Shown here: positions 15,550 through 23,394 of the stretch, one piece after another
Layout of the letters: each line of letters opens with the position of its first letter
How positions within the stretch are numbered: position 1 is the stretch's first letter
Source: Spirochaetales bacterium
GTDB taxonomy: Bacteria > Spirochaetota > Spirochaetia > JABMQR01
DNA length: 24,138 bases
Assembly: GCA_023139255.1 (NCBI GenBank)
Contig: JAGLNY010000192.1
Span: forward strand, 1-24,138
Direction: 5' to 3'
Notes under the pieces: model-generated
Database searches by the model: none
Seen by the model: the letters and a program-made list of their open reading frames with translations, nothing else
Told to the model about the DNA's origin: nothing
Made by a program: the position numbers and the translations under genes

Positions 15550-16293
15550 TCAACCACGTACGCAAGTAATGATTAACGGCAGGGAATTTGGCAGTAGGGC
15601 TGAACGATTAAACCCGCCGAACATTTGAAGATCAGTAAACCCGGCCTCGGTAATGGAGGAGTGAAATAATTCCGGGCGAACGGGATTGTGCATAGTGCTG
15701 CCGGATACTGATGAAGCTCCTTTTACCGTTAATTCAGTCTCAAACTTGAGCAGTTCCGAGTGTGCATTATGCTGATACTTACGTATAAACCGGATATTGC
15801 CGTTCTCTATCAACGGTAATGAATCAATTCCATCTCCCAGAATATGATTATAGTTGAGTCCCTGAAGAATGAATTTTCCTCCCGGGACAAGGACGTGAGC
15901 CGCTGCCTGGAAAAACAACTCAATATCCGCAATGGAAAGAAGGTGTGCAATAGTATTCCCAAGACAGATTGCCGCGTCAAATTTACCACGGCCGAATTGA
16001 TTCTCAATCTCGAGCATATTTAAAGTTTCAAACACTACTAAGCTGCCTGCCTGATCGTTTTTTTCTTTTGCCTTGTTGATCATTTTGTCATCAAGGTCTA
16101 TTGCTGTAACAGATTCAACCTGAGGTGACAGGGCTATAGCCAGGCTGCCCGTACCGCAGCCAATATCGAGGAGGCTGGTGAGTTGATGATGGGGTAGTTC
16201 GTGGAGAACAAATTGTTCCATACTCCTGCTGAGGGGAAAGATTTCATCGTAATGTTCTGATAATTTTGCATAGAAGGTTTCTTTATCGTTCAT
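15550..16293 (-). CDS. Class I SAM-dependent methyltransferase
   Basis: This 247-residue cytoplasmic protein has the Rossmann-type methyltransferase fold. Motif I, LLDIGCGTGSLAIAL (41-55), binds S-adenosylmethionine. The acidic residue after the second strand is in TAIDLDDKM (63-71), and FDAAICLGNTIAHL near 105-118 is the motif around strand four. VPGGKFILQGLNY near 137-149 fits strand five. The C-terminal part around 165-235 is predicted to be beta-rich and may recognise the substrate, which cannot be inferred; small molecules or tRNA are both possible. The gene starts 21 bp after RNase D and shares its transcript. The ribosome-binding site (AGGT) is weak, in keeping with coupling. An intrinsic terminator lies downstream. 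Confidence 0.9.
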   Translation of the reverse strand: MNDKETFYAKLSEHYDEIFPLSRSMEQFVLHELPHHQLTSLLDIGCGTGSLAIALSPQVESVTAIDLDDKMINKAKEKNDQAGSLVVFETLNMLEIENQFGRGKFDAAICLGNTIAHLLSIADIELFFQAAAHVLVPGGKFILQGLNYNHILGDGIDSLPLIENGNIRFIRKYQHNAHSELLKFETELTVKGASSVSGSTMHNPVRPELFHSSITEAGFTDLQMFGGFNRSALLPNSLPLIITCVRG

Positions 16294-16314
16294 GGTTACT
16301 TTACCTATAGTTTT

Positions 16315-17256
16315 CTAATGAGTATTCTGTAATATTTTTGAGAAATTATGCAGCAGTTCCTTTTTCAGGTTCTCAGGAACTCTTTTCCCTGGGATAGAAT
16401 TGCCAGAGTTAAAACCGGGTTTTCCTGTAAGGCAAAGTCCCAACAGCATTTTGTTGGGGAATACGGAATTCGGCGGCATATTAGCTGCCCGTGCAATATT
16501 TTCCCGTACAGCAAACAGGTTGCTGAAAAGTTTTTTCCGGTTAGGGGAAAGCTTGTTATAGCCTTTTGCCTTTTTATGTTTGTCCTTATGCATGTTTTTT
16601 ATTTGCCCATTCTGAACATAAAGATTCTGCAGAATATAGCGATCCAGTAAATTTTCTGCTATCAATTTGCTGAGAAGTCTGTCCTTTAATTGGAAAAGCA
16701 TTCGGACATCATTCATGGCATACTCAATTGCATCAGCCGGGATCGGGCGGCGCATCCAGTTGTGACGTTGGAATTTTTTCTTATTTACCGGGGCTATATT
16801 GAATTCCTCATCAAGTACAAATGATAAGCTCTGGCCGGAATACTCCAGAAGCGTTACCGCTGGCCGGAGATCGAGGATTGAGGTGATTCTGACACCAAGG
16901 ACATGCTGTATAAGAGCCGCATCACTGGCGGAGTCGTACATTATTTTAAGGACATCCCGCTTTGTAAAGAGCTCTTTTAACATTGTCAGTCCGGGATGTG
17001 CGATCGGGTCAATAATTACATCCCGGGTCCCGTCAAAAATTTGCACCAGACATAAGTGTTCACCATAGCAGTGCAGGTTGAATTCACCCTCAATGTCCAG
17101 GGCAATAATGTTTTGTCCTGAATTTTCCAGTAGGTTAAGATATTCCCAAATTTCCTGGTTTGTTGTTAGTACAAGGAGCCTGTCGGACTTAATCATTTTG
17201 GTTTGTTTTTGATCTTTTTCCCATCTTTTGCGTCGCTCAATCGTCGAATATGGCAT
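16315..17256 (-). CDS. rnd: RNase D-like 3'-5' exoribonuclease with HRDC domain
   Basis: This 313-residue protein belongs to the DEDDy exonuclease family. Exo I is ALDIEGE with D54 and E56, Exo II is MYDSASD with D112, and Exo III is EYAMNDV with Y179 and D183; these four acidic residues bind two metal ions and the tyrosine marks the DEDDy group. A lysine-rich linker (about 222-232) leads to an HRDC-like helical domain at about 235-305 (LFAVRENIARAANMPP, VFPNKMLLGL). RNase D trims the 3' ends of tRNA and other stable RNAs. It has one HRDC domain rather than the two seen in E. coli RNase D, so it is shorter. The ATG has AGGAG with a five-base spacer. It heads a two-gene unit with the methyltransferase. 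Confidence 0.92.
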   Translation of the reverse strand: MPYSTIERRKRWEKDQKQTKMIKSDRLLVLTTNQEIWEYLNLLENSGQNIIALDIEGEFNLHCYGEHLCLVQIFDGTRDVIIDPIAHPGLTMLKELFTKRDVLKIMYDSASDAALIQHVLGVRITSILDLRPAVTLLEYSGQSLSFVLDEEFNIAPVNKKKFQRHNWMRRPIPADAIEYAMNDVRMLFQLKDRLLSKLIAENLLDRYILQNLYVQNGQIKNMHKDKHKKAKGYNKLSPNRKKLFSNLFAVRENIARAANMPPNSVFPNKMLLGLCLTGKPGFNSGNSIPGKRVPENLKKELLHNFSKILQNTH

Positions 17257-17350
17257 ATATTCTCCTCATTCTCTCCTGAAATATGAAAAAAATCTCTAAA
17301 AACAGACTCAAAAGCATCAAGTCCGATAGACTCCTGCAATTTCATAGGTG

Positions 17351-17359
17351 ATTATATCA
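17351..17359 (-). promoter_or_regulatory. Extended -10 promoter of the RNase D unit
   Basis: On the minus strand the sequence TGATATAAT is a perfect extended -10 element (TGnTATAAT; plus-strand ATTATATCA at 17351-17359). No good -35 box lies 16-18 bp further upstream, which an extended -10 can compensate for. Transcription would start near 17344, giving a leader of about 88 bases before the RNase D ATG. Confidence 0.5.
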
Positions 17360-17825
17360 AAGAAAATAAAAAAAGCCATCCAGCAAACAAGCTTTAGATT
17401 TCTATACTTTCCAGGAGTCACCCCTACCTGTTTTCTGAATTTTCTCACAAAGCCGGAAAAATGGATGCCGTGGAATTATAGTGAACAGCTGAGTTTGTGC
17501 TTGTGAGCATTGCTGCAAATCTTGCTTTGATGGTAAAGCATAGAGATAAAGAGATGCTTGCATAGGCTGGGGTGTGTAAGAATGAGTGAGGAACAGGCTC
17601 CTCCTGCACTTTGTGCAATAGCTTACAAAGTTGTCATGGAAAAGTTGGATATCCATTGACAATTGACAGAGTTTTTCTTTAGATAACTTTCATATTTCCC
17701 TGTATTTTGGGATACTGCTTTGTGAGATAAGTTGCCGGACAGCTTGAATAAATAATATATACTGAGAGAAAAAAAGAAATAAACCGGAGAAAATGATAAA
17801 ATCACATTAAAAAATAATATAATAC
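17360..17825. other. Divergent intergenic region without supported gene
   Basis: The whole gap between the minus-strand block and the plus-strand uptake locus is 680 bp (17257-17936). Apart from promoter boxes at both ends I see no gene in it. Minus-strand frames at 17402-17662 (TTG start) and 17623-17805 (GTG start) overlap, lack good ribosome-binding sites and resemble nothing known. A tandem ATTGACA-ATTGACA at 17655-17668 offers two -35-like boxes in plus orientation, but no matching -10 box is evident. Confidence 0.4.
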
Positions 17826-17854
17826 TTGACAGATAGAAAGAAGAGGTTTACTGT
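17826..17854 (+). promoter_or_regulatory. Candidate promoter of the uptake operon
   Basis: A perfect TTGACA at 17826-17831 lies 17 bp from TACTGT at 17849-17854, which matches the -10 consensus only at the key TA and final T. Transcription would start near 17861 and give a leader of about 75 bases before the binding-protein ATG. The weak -10 would suit a controlled promoter. I find no obvious FadR-type operator palindrome around it. Confidence 0.4.
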
Positions 17855-17936
17855 GGTTTTTAAAGAACAGGACTTTGTTATAAGCTTTGGCCAGGTGAGT
17901 AGCAATCCTGAGAAAATGATTCGGAGGGGTTAATGT

Positions 17937-19493
17937 ATGTTTAAAAGAAAATGTCTAGTAAGAGGAATTAGGGTAGTTTTTGTTTTACTTCTTTCAATAA
18001 TAGCTAGTACAGCGGTTTTTGCAGGTGGAACAGAAGAAGCAGGAATCGTGGAAGGAGAACCGATGGTACTCACGTTCTTGACTATGGGTGATTGGTCAGA
18101 GTGGGAAAACAACACCACATATGTAGAAAGTGTGATTGAACCTATGTTCAATGTTGATATGCAGGTAATAAAAATCAACGCTTGGGATGGGGAAAAATAT
18201 GCTGTTACACTGGCTGCAGGAGATATACCTGATATGATGGTTAAATGGGGTGCTCAAGATGCTTTTGATGATGGTTTAATCCAGGCTATTGATATGGATC
18301 TTGTGGAGCAGTATATGCCAGGTACCAAGAAACGTATCGATGAGATGGGAGGTGCGTACGCATGGGACATATCGACAGATCCGGATACTGGCGAACTCTT
18401 TCAGGTGCCCTGCATTTCTGCCGGAGGATTGCCCATGTCCAGCATACATATCAGGAAAGACTGGTTGGATAATGTGGGTATTTCGAAACTTCCCTCAACA
18501 ATTGAGGAACTTCACGACATTGCTTACGCTTTTACTTATCAGGATCCGGATAATAACGGGAAAAATGATACTTATGGTTTTTCATCAGCAAATTCACACA
18601 CTAACTATTTTCTCCCGAATGTACAAGCTGCTTACGGGACGCATCATCTTAGTTGGCTTGAAGAAGACGGCAGCGTAGCGTATGGTGCGGTTACAGAGGC
18701 GTATAAGGATTTTCTTAGGACTATCAGTTTATGGTATGCCGAAGGATTGGTGGAACCTTCTTATGCCGATACAAAACAAGAATTGTATGCAAAATTCGTA
18801 GCTGGTCAAATCGGGATAGAAAATTCAAATATTCAGTATCTTTCCAGTGCCAGTCCTTCCGGGCTTTATAGTGCTTTTATGAAAGACCCAAATGTAGAAA
18901 TAGCAGTGAGTCCGTCTATTATCGGTCCTGAAGGTCATTCGGGTGCGTTTACCTACGGGCCGGTCTTTGGGTGGGGTATGATGTTCGGTGTAAACACCTC
19001 TGAGGAGAAAGTTGTTAAGATAATGCAGATCCAGGAAAAAATGATAAATGACTTTGACCTCTGGATGATGTCACGATGGGGTGAAAAGAACGTTGACTTT
19101 ACTATAGAGGAAAGCGGCAAAGTCAAGGTGAGTTCTGATGCAATTCCATCAAAACACGGTGGGATGGCCTTTAGTACTCATGATTTTTCCACATTTGAAG
19201 AATTATCGGCATTCCTTGGTGAGACATTAGCTGTGCAAGCAATTGAAGATTGGGAAAATGTTCGAAGAATCACTGACGTTATTAATGTTGGCCGGTTGAA
19301 TAAGTTGGTTAGCGACGATTTTAATGTGGATATGACTGCTATGAAAAGAATAGTGGATGAATTTACTATCGATTTTATGATCGGTACCAAAAATGTTGAT
19401 TCAGCAGACTGGGACGAATATGTCAAGAGTTGGATGGACGCGGGTGGTAAGATCATGACAAATCATGCTCAAACTTTACCGAGGCTTAATTAA
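17937..19493 (+). CDS. Secreted solute-binding protein of a CUT1-type sugar ABC importer
   Basis: This 518-residue family 1 extracellular solute-binding protein captures a carbohydrate, probably an oligosaccharide, for the two permeases downstream. It has a basic N-region (MFKRKCLVRGIR), a hydrophobic core and a signal-peptidase I site after AVFA, so the mature protein begins near GGTEEA. There is no lipobox in the right place. The large size and motifs such as LAAGDIPDMM, PYLKDWL-like HIRKDWLDN, and the Ca-like loop DPDNNGKNDTYGF (about 200-212) are typical of LipO/YtcQ-type binding proteins that work with LplB and YtcP permeases. GGAGGGG lies about six bases before ATG. A hairpin follows its stop. 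The substrate cannot be deduced from sequence alone. Confidence 0.92.
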   Translation: MFKRKCLVRGIRVVFVLLLSIIASTAVFAGGTEEAGIVEGEPMVLTFLTMGDWSEWENNTTYVESVIEPMFNVDMQVIKINAWDGEKYAVTLAAGDIPDMMVKWGAQDAFDDGLIQAIDMDLVEQYMPGTKKRIDEMGGAYAWDISTDPDTGELFQVPCISAGGLPMSSIHIRKDWLDNVGISKLPSTIEELHDIAYAFTYQDPDNNGKNDTYGFSSANSHTNYFLPNVQAAYGTHHLSWLEEDGSVAYGAVTEAYKDFLRTISLWYAEGLVEPSYADTKQELYAKFVAGQIGIENSNIQYLSSASPSGLYSAFMKDPNVEIAVSPSIIGPEGHSGAFTYGPVFGWGMMFGVNTSEEKVVKIMQIQEKMINDFDLWMMSRWGEKNVDFTIEESGKVKVSSDAIPSKHGGMAFSTHDFSTFEELSAFLGETLAVQAIEDWENVRRITDVINVGRLNKLVSDDFNVDMTAMKRIVDEFTIDFMIGTKNVDSADWDEYVKSWMDAGGKIMTNHAQTLPRLN

Positions 19494-19555
19494 CAGAGAC
19501 CTGAATACACATGACTTTTGGCTAAAGGAAGCTGAAGCTAAACGAACTTTATTGA

Positions 19556-19583
19556 GGGGGGGGTGCTTTATTGTACCACCCCC
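19556..19583 (+). terminator. G-rich hairpin between binding-protein and permease genes
   Basis: GGGGGTG at 19559-19565 (preceded by three more G) pairs with CACCCCC at 19577-19583 around an 11-base loop, and AGTATTTTGTTCTATTT follows. It is a partial terminator or an mRNA-stabilising structure that should give more binding protein than permease, as known for malE-malF in E. coli. The assignment of this role is inference. Confidence 0.6.
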
Positions 19584-19618
19584 AGTATTTTGTTCTATTT
19601 AAAGAATTAGGAGCAGTT

Positions 19619-20587
19619 ATGATACGAGCCAGGCAGGCTAGGAAAGAGAAAACGTTAATCCGACTAGATAAGGTGGGAAAGCATACCATATTACTGAAGG
19701 GGTTGATACGCGATCGGCAGCTTTATGTACTTCTGGTTCCCGCAGTCGCTCTCGTATTTATATTCAACTATATACCCATTTACGGTATTACTATTGCCTT
19801 CAAGGATTATAAACTGATGAAGGGAATAGCCGACAGTGAATGGGTGGGTATATTGAATTTTATCAAGCTGTTTAAAACGGTCTATTTCGGTGAGGTCGTC
19901 CGTAATACGTTGTTGATAAGTTTATATCGGTTGATAATTGGTTTTCCCGCGCCGATAATACTCGCTCTTTTGCTCAATGAAATGCGTTTTTTAAAATTTA
20001 AAAAGACGATTCAAATTATTTCCTATTTGCCTACCTTTTTTTCATGGGTAGTCTTGGCGGCGATTTTTCAAACTTTGCTGAGTCCTTCACGGGGGTTTGT
20101 CAATTTTTTGTTGACATCGGTTGGATGGGAATCAATTTATTTCTTGGCCGACCCATCTTGGTTCAGGTCTATTTTGGTCTCCACCAGTGTGTGGAAGGGG
20201 GTTGGCTACAGCTCGGTGATATACCTTGCAGTAATTTCAGGGATTGATCCAGGTTTGTATGATGCAGCTACAATTGATGGTGCAGGCAGGCTGCGGTTGG
20301 CATGGAACATAACGATTCCTTCTCTTATGTATGTGGCCACAATTTTGTTAATTTTGAATTTAGGCCAGATATTAAACGCTGGATTTGATCAAATATTCAA
20401 TTTATATTCACCCCCGGTCTATAAAGTTGCCGATATAATTGATACCTATGTTTACAGGACCGGGTTGGTGAATTATGACTGGAGTTTTGCGACAGCGGCT
20501 GGGTTGTTTAAGAATATAGTAGGATTTATTCTTGTTTTTGGGACAAATTCAGTTGTAAGAAAATTCAGCGACAAAGGTCTGTGGTAG
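19619..20587 (+). CDS. Sugar ABC importer permease, LplB-type
   Basis: This inner-membrane protein of 322 residues has six predicted membrane helices. Its opening (DRQLYVLLVPAVALVFIFNYIPIYGI) is typical of LplB-type permeases of the CUT1 family. The EAA loop that contacts the ATPase is DAATIDGAGRLRLAWNITIP in the C-terminal third. A frame open from TTG at 19571 would add 16 residues, but those codons lie in the hairpin; the ATG at 19619 is preceded by TTAGGAG at a five-base spacing, so I use it. It pairs with the second permease, ten bases downstream. No ATPase gene is next to it, which implies a shared MsiK/UgpC-like ATPase. Confidence 0.93.
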   Translation: MIRARQARKEKTLIRLDKVGKHTILLKGLIRDRQLYVLLVPAVALVFIFNYIPIYGITIAFKDYKLMKGIADSEWVGILNFIKLFKTVYFGEVVRNTLLISLYRLIIGFPAPIILALLLNEMRFLKFKKTIQIISYLPTFFSWVVLAAIFQTLLSPSRGFVNFLLTSVGWESIYFLADPSWFRSILVSTSVWKGVGYSSVIYLAVISGIDPGLYDAATIDGAGRLRLAWNITIPSLMYVATILLILNLGQILNAGFDQIFNLYSPPVYKVADIIDTYVYRTGLVNYDWSFATAAGLFKNIVGFILVFGTNSVVRKFSDKGLW

Positions 20588-20597
20588 GGGGTAATGT

Positions 20598-21479
20598 ATG
20601 CGTATTGAAAAAACCACGTCATTTGACATTGTGAACTATATTTTTATGGTGCTTTTTGCGTTATCTATTATCTACCCCTTATGGTCACTTTTTGTTATAT
20701 CATTCTCCGATCCACTTGATGTTATGGGGCTCGATATACATATTTTCCCGAAGAATTTCACTATTCAATCATATCAACTAATATTTTCGAACGATAATAT
20801 TTTTTATGCTTATTTTAACACAACACTCAGAACTGTTTGCGGAACGGTACTTTCTCTTGCGGTTACTGCATGCGCCGCATACTCATTGAGCAGTAAGCGA
20901 CTCCCTTTCAGATCGTTAATTACATTCTTTTTTATATTCACCATGTTCTTTAGCGGAGGGCTTATTCCCACTTACCTACTCATAAGAAGGCTTGGACTAG
21001 TTGATAATAGGCTAGCTCTAATAATCCCTACGGCAGCGAATGTTTTTAATATAGTAATTATACGAAACTATATCATGGCGAGTGTAAGTGACACTTTAAA
21101 GGAATCGGCACAGATTGACGGTGCAAACCATTTTACAGTATTATGGAAAATAGTGTTACCTATGTGTAAACCAGTTCTTGCTACTGTTTCGCTCTGGCTC
21201 ATGGTTGGGCATTGGAATGCTTGGTTTGACGCGATGATTTACATCAATAGCTCGAGCAAACAAGTATTGCAGATATTGCTTAGAAAGATAATGTTTACTT
21301 ACAGTGAGCCGTCAATTCAGAGTGCTCAAGTCGCTCTTGGATTAGAAGTGAACAAGGTAAATCCTGAAACATTAAAGGCTGCTTTTGTTTTTGTTACTAT
21401 TGGACCTATTATATTGGTGTATCCATATATTCAAAAGTATTTTGTAAAGGGTCTTGTTATAGGATCCCTAAAAGGATAG
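20598..21479 (+). CDS. Sugar ABC importer permease, LplC/YtcP-type
   Basis: This 293-residue inner-membrane permease is the second channel subunit. The N-terminus (DIVNYIFMVLFALSIIYPLW) and the phrase FSDPLDVMGL are typical of the YtcP/LplC group. The binding-protein-dependent transport motif is LKESAQIDGANHFTVLWKIV with IVLP following, the contact loop for the ATPase, and the C-terminus ends YIQKYFVKGLVIGSLKG, a conserved tail in this group. GGGGGT lies about seven bases before ATG. It starts ten bases after the first permease and is followed by the regulator after about 30 bp. Together the three genes make a high-affinity carbohydrate importer without its ATPase. Confidence 0.94.
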   Translation: MRIEKTTSFDIVNYIFMVLFALSIIYPLWSLFVISFSDPLDVMGLDIHIFPKNFTIQSYQLIFSNDNIFYAYFNTTLRTVCGTVLSLAVTACAAYSLSSKRLPFRSLITFFFIFTMFFSGGLIPTYLLIRRLGLVDNRLALIIPTAANVFNIVIIRNYIMASVSDTLKESAQIDGANHFTVLWKIVLPMCKPVLATVSLWLMVGHWNAWFDAMIYINSSSKQVLQILLRKIMFTYSEPSIQSAQVALGLEVNKVNPETLKAAFVFVTIGPIILVYPYIQKYFVKGLVIGSLKG

Positions 21480-21530
21480 ATATTATTTGATGTAGGGAAA
21501 TTATTTTATGAATATACAAAGGTGTTTTTT

Positions 21531-22238
21531 TTGAAAAAGACAATGACAAAACCAAATCTAACTGAGCGAACAGTAAAAACTATTTTAAATATGATAGTTG
21601 AAAACAAAATGCAATCGGGTGAGTCCTTTTTTACAGAGGCTGAGTTGGAGAAGAAGATCCATGTTTCGAGGCAAATAATTCGAGAGGCTGTGAGCAGGTT
21701 GAAAGCGTTGGGTTTTCTAAAAAGCAGGCAGAGTATTGGTCTCGTGATTGACAAGCCGGATCCAATAGGACTTTTTGAGGGCGCTCTGGATCATTATATG
21801 ATGGATACCAATGATATTCATGAATTGGGAGAGTTCAGATATGCTTTGGAGGTTGGCACAGTGGAGTTGGCCGTAAGGAGAGCATCATCGGGGCAGCTGG
21901 ATAATATCAAGATATTTGCACAGGAATGTAATCGGCTGATGCAGGGTGGTGATTACATTGAAGCTGCAAAGGCCGACCTTGACTTTCACATAGAGATTTT
22001 AAAGGCTGCGAACAACCAATTTCTCACCCGGATGAGTCGTGTGCTTATGACTTTTTTTTCCAAAAGAGCCCAAGAAAACTCACCTTATGTATTATTTAAA
22101 CACCCGAACGATTTAACAAAACAGGAGCATCAAGCGATCGTGAGTGCTTTCGAACAGCGAAATATGGAAAAAGCCAGATTTTTTTTATCAGAGCATTTGT
22201 TTTTTCTTCTGAAAGAAGGCAAACAAGCTGAAAATTGA
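21531..22238 (+). CDS. FadR-type GntR transcriptional regulator
   Basis: This protein of about 235 residues has an N-terminal winged helix (about 8-75; HVSRQIIREAVSRLKALGFL is the recognition part) and a C-terminal FCD ligand-binding domain (about 95-228). Likely metal and ligand residues are in DLDFHIEIL (D149, H153), KQEH (H200) and SEHL (H222). FCD regulators often sense sugar acids or organic acids, so it probably represses this locus. The start is uncertain. TTG at 21531 has AAAGGTG about seven bases upstream and is used here. GTG at 21522 and ATG at 21543 are alternatives. An ATG at 21508 with a good AGGGA box opens a frame that reaches the gene only if a T8 tract (21525-21532) is slipped. 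See the finding on this. Confidence 0.9.
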   Translation: MKKTMTKPNLTERTVKTILNMIVENKMQSGESFFTEAELEKKIHVSRQIIREAVSRLKALGFLKSRQSIGLVIDKPDPIGLFEGALDHYMMDTNDIHELGEFRYALEVGTVELAVRRASSGQLDNIKIFAQECNRLMQGGDYIEAAKADLDFHIEILKAANNQFLTRMSRVLMTFFSKRAQENSPYVLFKHPNDLTKQEHQAIVSAFEQRNMEKARFFLSEHLFFLLKEGKQAEN

Positions 22239-22521
22239 GACCAAACTATTTTTTTTCAGGGTAGATGTTACGGATTGTGTTTTTAAGGCTTTTCGGAAAA
22301 GACGTTAATTATTTATATTGTATCTTATGTCCTTTGATGTAGAACAGACACGATTAATTTTACAGCTATCGGGCGGGGTGCGGTAGAATTGAAAATGACT
22401 TTCACTAAGAAATATAGCGAAATGCAATCGGCAGCTTAGCCGCCGATGAAAACTGACTAGCACCACACCAGTATCTATGAGCTTGTAAGTAATCTCATGA
22501 TTAACTTTTTTTGGGGGATAT
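22239..22521 (+). other. 283-bp gap with strong hairpin before the RraA-like gene
   Basis: No gene is supported. The central part contains a near-perfect 21-bp palindrome at 22427-22447 (ATCGGCAGC... GCCGAT); on the minus strand its only mismatch becomes a G-U pair, giving an eight-pair stem. A small dyad CTTTTC-G-GAAAAG lies near 22290. Several frames are open on the minus strand only as shadows. A gap of this size inside an otherwise tight operon suggests an insertion relic or a regulatory RNA. Confidence 0.4.
22427..22447. repeat. 21-bp palindrome
   Basis: The sequence reads ATCGGC-AGCTTAGCC-GCCGAT with additional internal pairing (GC/GC), forming one hairpin of about eight pairs and a five-base loop. 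It is stronger as minus-strand RNA, where G-U replaces the one mismatch. It sits about 75 bp before the RraA-like start codon. Confidence 0.6.
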
Positions 22522-23187
22522 ATGTTAACTGCTAAAAAACGAGATGCACTGCTTGAACTCTCTACTTCACTTATTTCAGATGCAATGGTGAGACTGAACT
22601 TACCGGAACGTGTAATTGATCCTACCATACGTCCTGTTATTCCCTTCAGCATTATAGTAGGTACTGCTGTGACTGTGCTGCTTAAATCTCAAAATGATCA
22701 TGGGAAAGCAGACTTAAGCATATATCAAGAAGCCTTTATGACAGGATGTGAAGTAAGCTTTCCTGTTATGGTGGTTGAGGTGCCTGAACTTCATCATCAT
22801 CAAGGGATTTTTGGTGAAGGTGCTGCTAAAACAGGCTGCAGACATGAATTTGTCGGGGCTCTTATTGATGGCGCTGTGCGCGACACTCAAGACCTTAAGA
22901 AAATGAACTTCCCGGTTTTCAGCCGTAGTATTGCCCCGGGTTTTATAGTCGGGAAGGTGGATGCGATAAGCTCTGGTGAACCTGTTTGCATCGGTGGGGT
23001 TATTATTAAGGCTGGAGAGATTATATTTTGCGATAACGATGGTGTAATTGTAATTGAGCCTGTTCACCTAGGCTCTGTTATAAAAAAGGCTAAGGCTATA
23101 AAACACTGGGAGCATGATTTTCACAGTTTAATTACCGCTGGGTGGTCTCACAGTGATATTGAAAAAGAAGTGGGGTCTATACCGTAG
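22522..23187 (+). CDS. RraA-like protein, HMG/CHA aldolase family
   Basis: This 221-residue protein belongs to the RraA / 4-hydroxy-4-methyl-2-oxoglutarate aldolase family. Members are soluble trimers or hexamers that cleave or decarboxylate 2-oxo acids with a divalent metal, and some only resemble the RNase E inhibitor RraA. The core motif is FGEGAAKTG (97-105) followed by GALIDGAVRD (112-121), with R120 and D121 the expected substrate- and metal-binding pair. The N-terminal helix LSTSLISDAM resembles the family pattern TxxxxDAL. A HHH run at 91-93 precedes the motif. GGGGGA lies four to five bases before ATG. Its place between a FadR-type regulator and a dehydrogenase favours a catabolic role on a sugar acid rather than control of RNase E. 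Confidence 0.88.
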   Translation: MLTAKKRDALLELSTSLISDAMVRLNLPERVIDPTIRPVIPFSIIVGTAVTVLLKSQNDHGKADLSIYQEAFMTGCEVSFPVMVVEVPELHHHQGIFGEGAAKTGCRHEFVGALIDGAVRDTQDLKKMNFPVFSRSIAPGFIVGKVDAISSGEPVCIGGVIIKAGEIIFCDNDGVIVIEPVHLGSVIKKAKAIKHWEHDFHSLITAGWSHSDIEKEVGSIP

Positions 23188-23394
23188 AATATCTTTAAAA
23201 ATGCAAAATTTCAAGTTGCTTCCTGCATTGTTAAATGTACCTATGTTGATCAGAACACACAAATATCGGAGCACTGGGCTTGTTGTTCAACCCCAACAGC
23301 TAATGCAGCAGTTTGAGCTGTATAATCAAGTAACCGGCTTTGGTGGTGAGCTGAGTTCAGGTTTTAGTTGTAACAATATCACACAAAGGAGAAA
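23188..23394 (+). other. 207-bp gap between RraA-like and dehydrogenase genes
   Basis: I see no supported gene here. A plus-strand frame from an ATG near 23201 (MQNFKLLPALL...) runs into the start of the dehydrogenase gene, but it lacks a good ribosome-binding site and resembles nothing I know. It could be the relic of a lost gene in this operon. No terminator or promoter is evident, so the dehydrogenase is probably read through from upstream. Confidence 0.35.

Noticed and set aside
17402..17662. 86-codon minus-strand frame upstream of RNase D
   Set aside because: TTG start without a ribosome-binding site, overlaps another frame, and no recognisable features.
17623..17805. 60-codon minus-strand frame
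   Set aside because: GTG start, Ser/Phe-rich translation of AT-rich DNA, overlaps the other rejected frame.
17853..17933. 26-codon GTG-started frame just before the binding-protein gene, a possible leader peptide
   Set aside because: Its start overlaps the proposed -10 box, so it would not be translated from that promoter; the purine-rich end is explained by the ribosome-binding site of the next gene.
22305..22652. 115-codon minus-strand frame covering the gap before the RraA-like gene
   Set aside because: It is partly antisense to the RraA-like gene and lacks a ribosome-binding site; the remainder covers the palindrome region, better viewed as non-coding.
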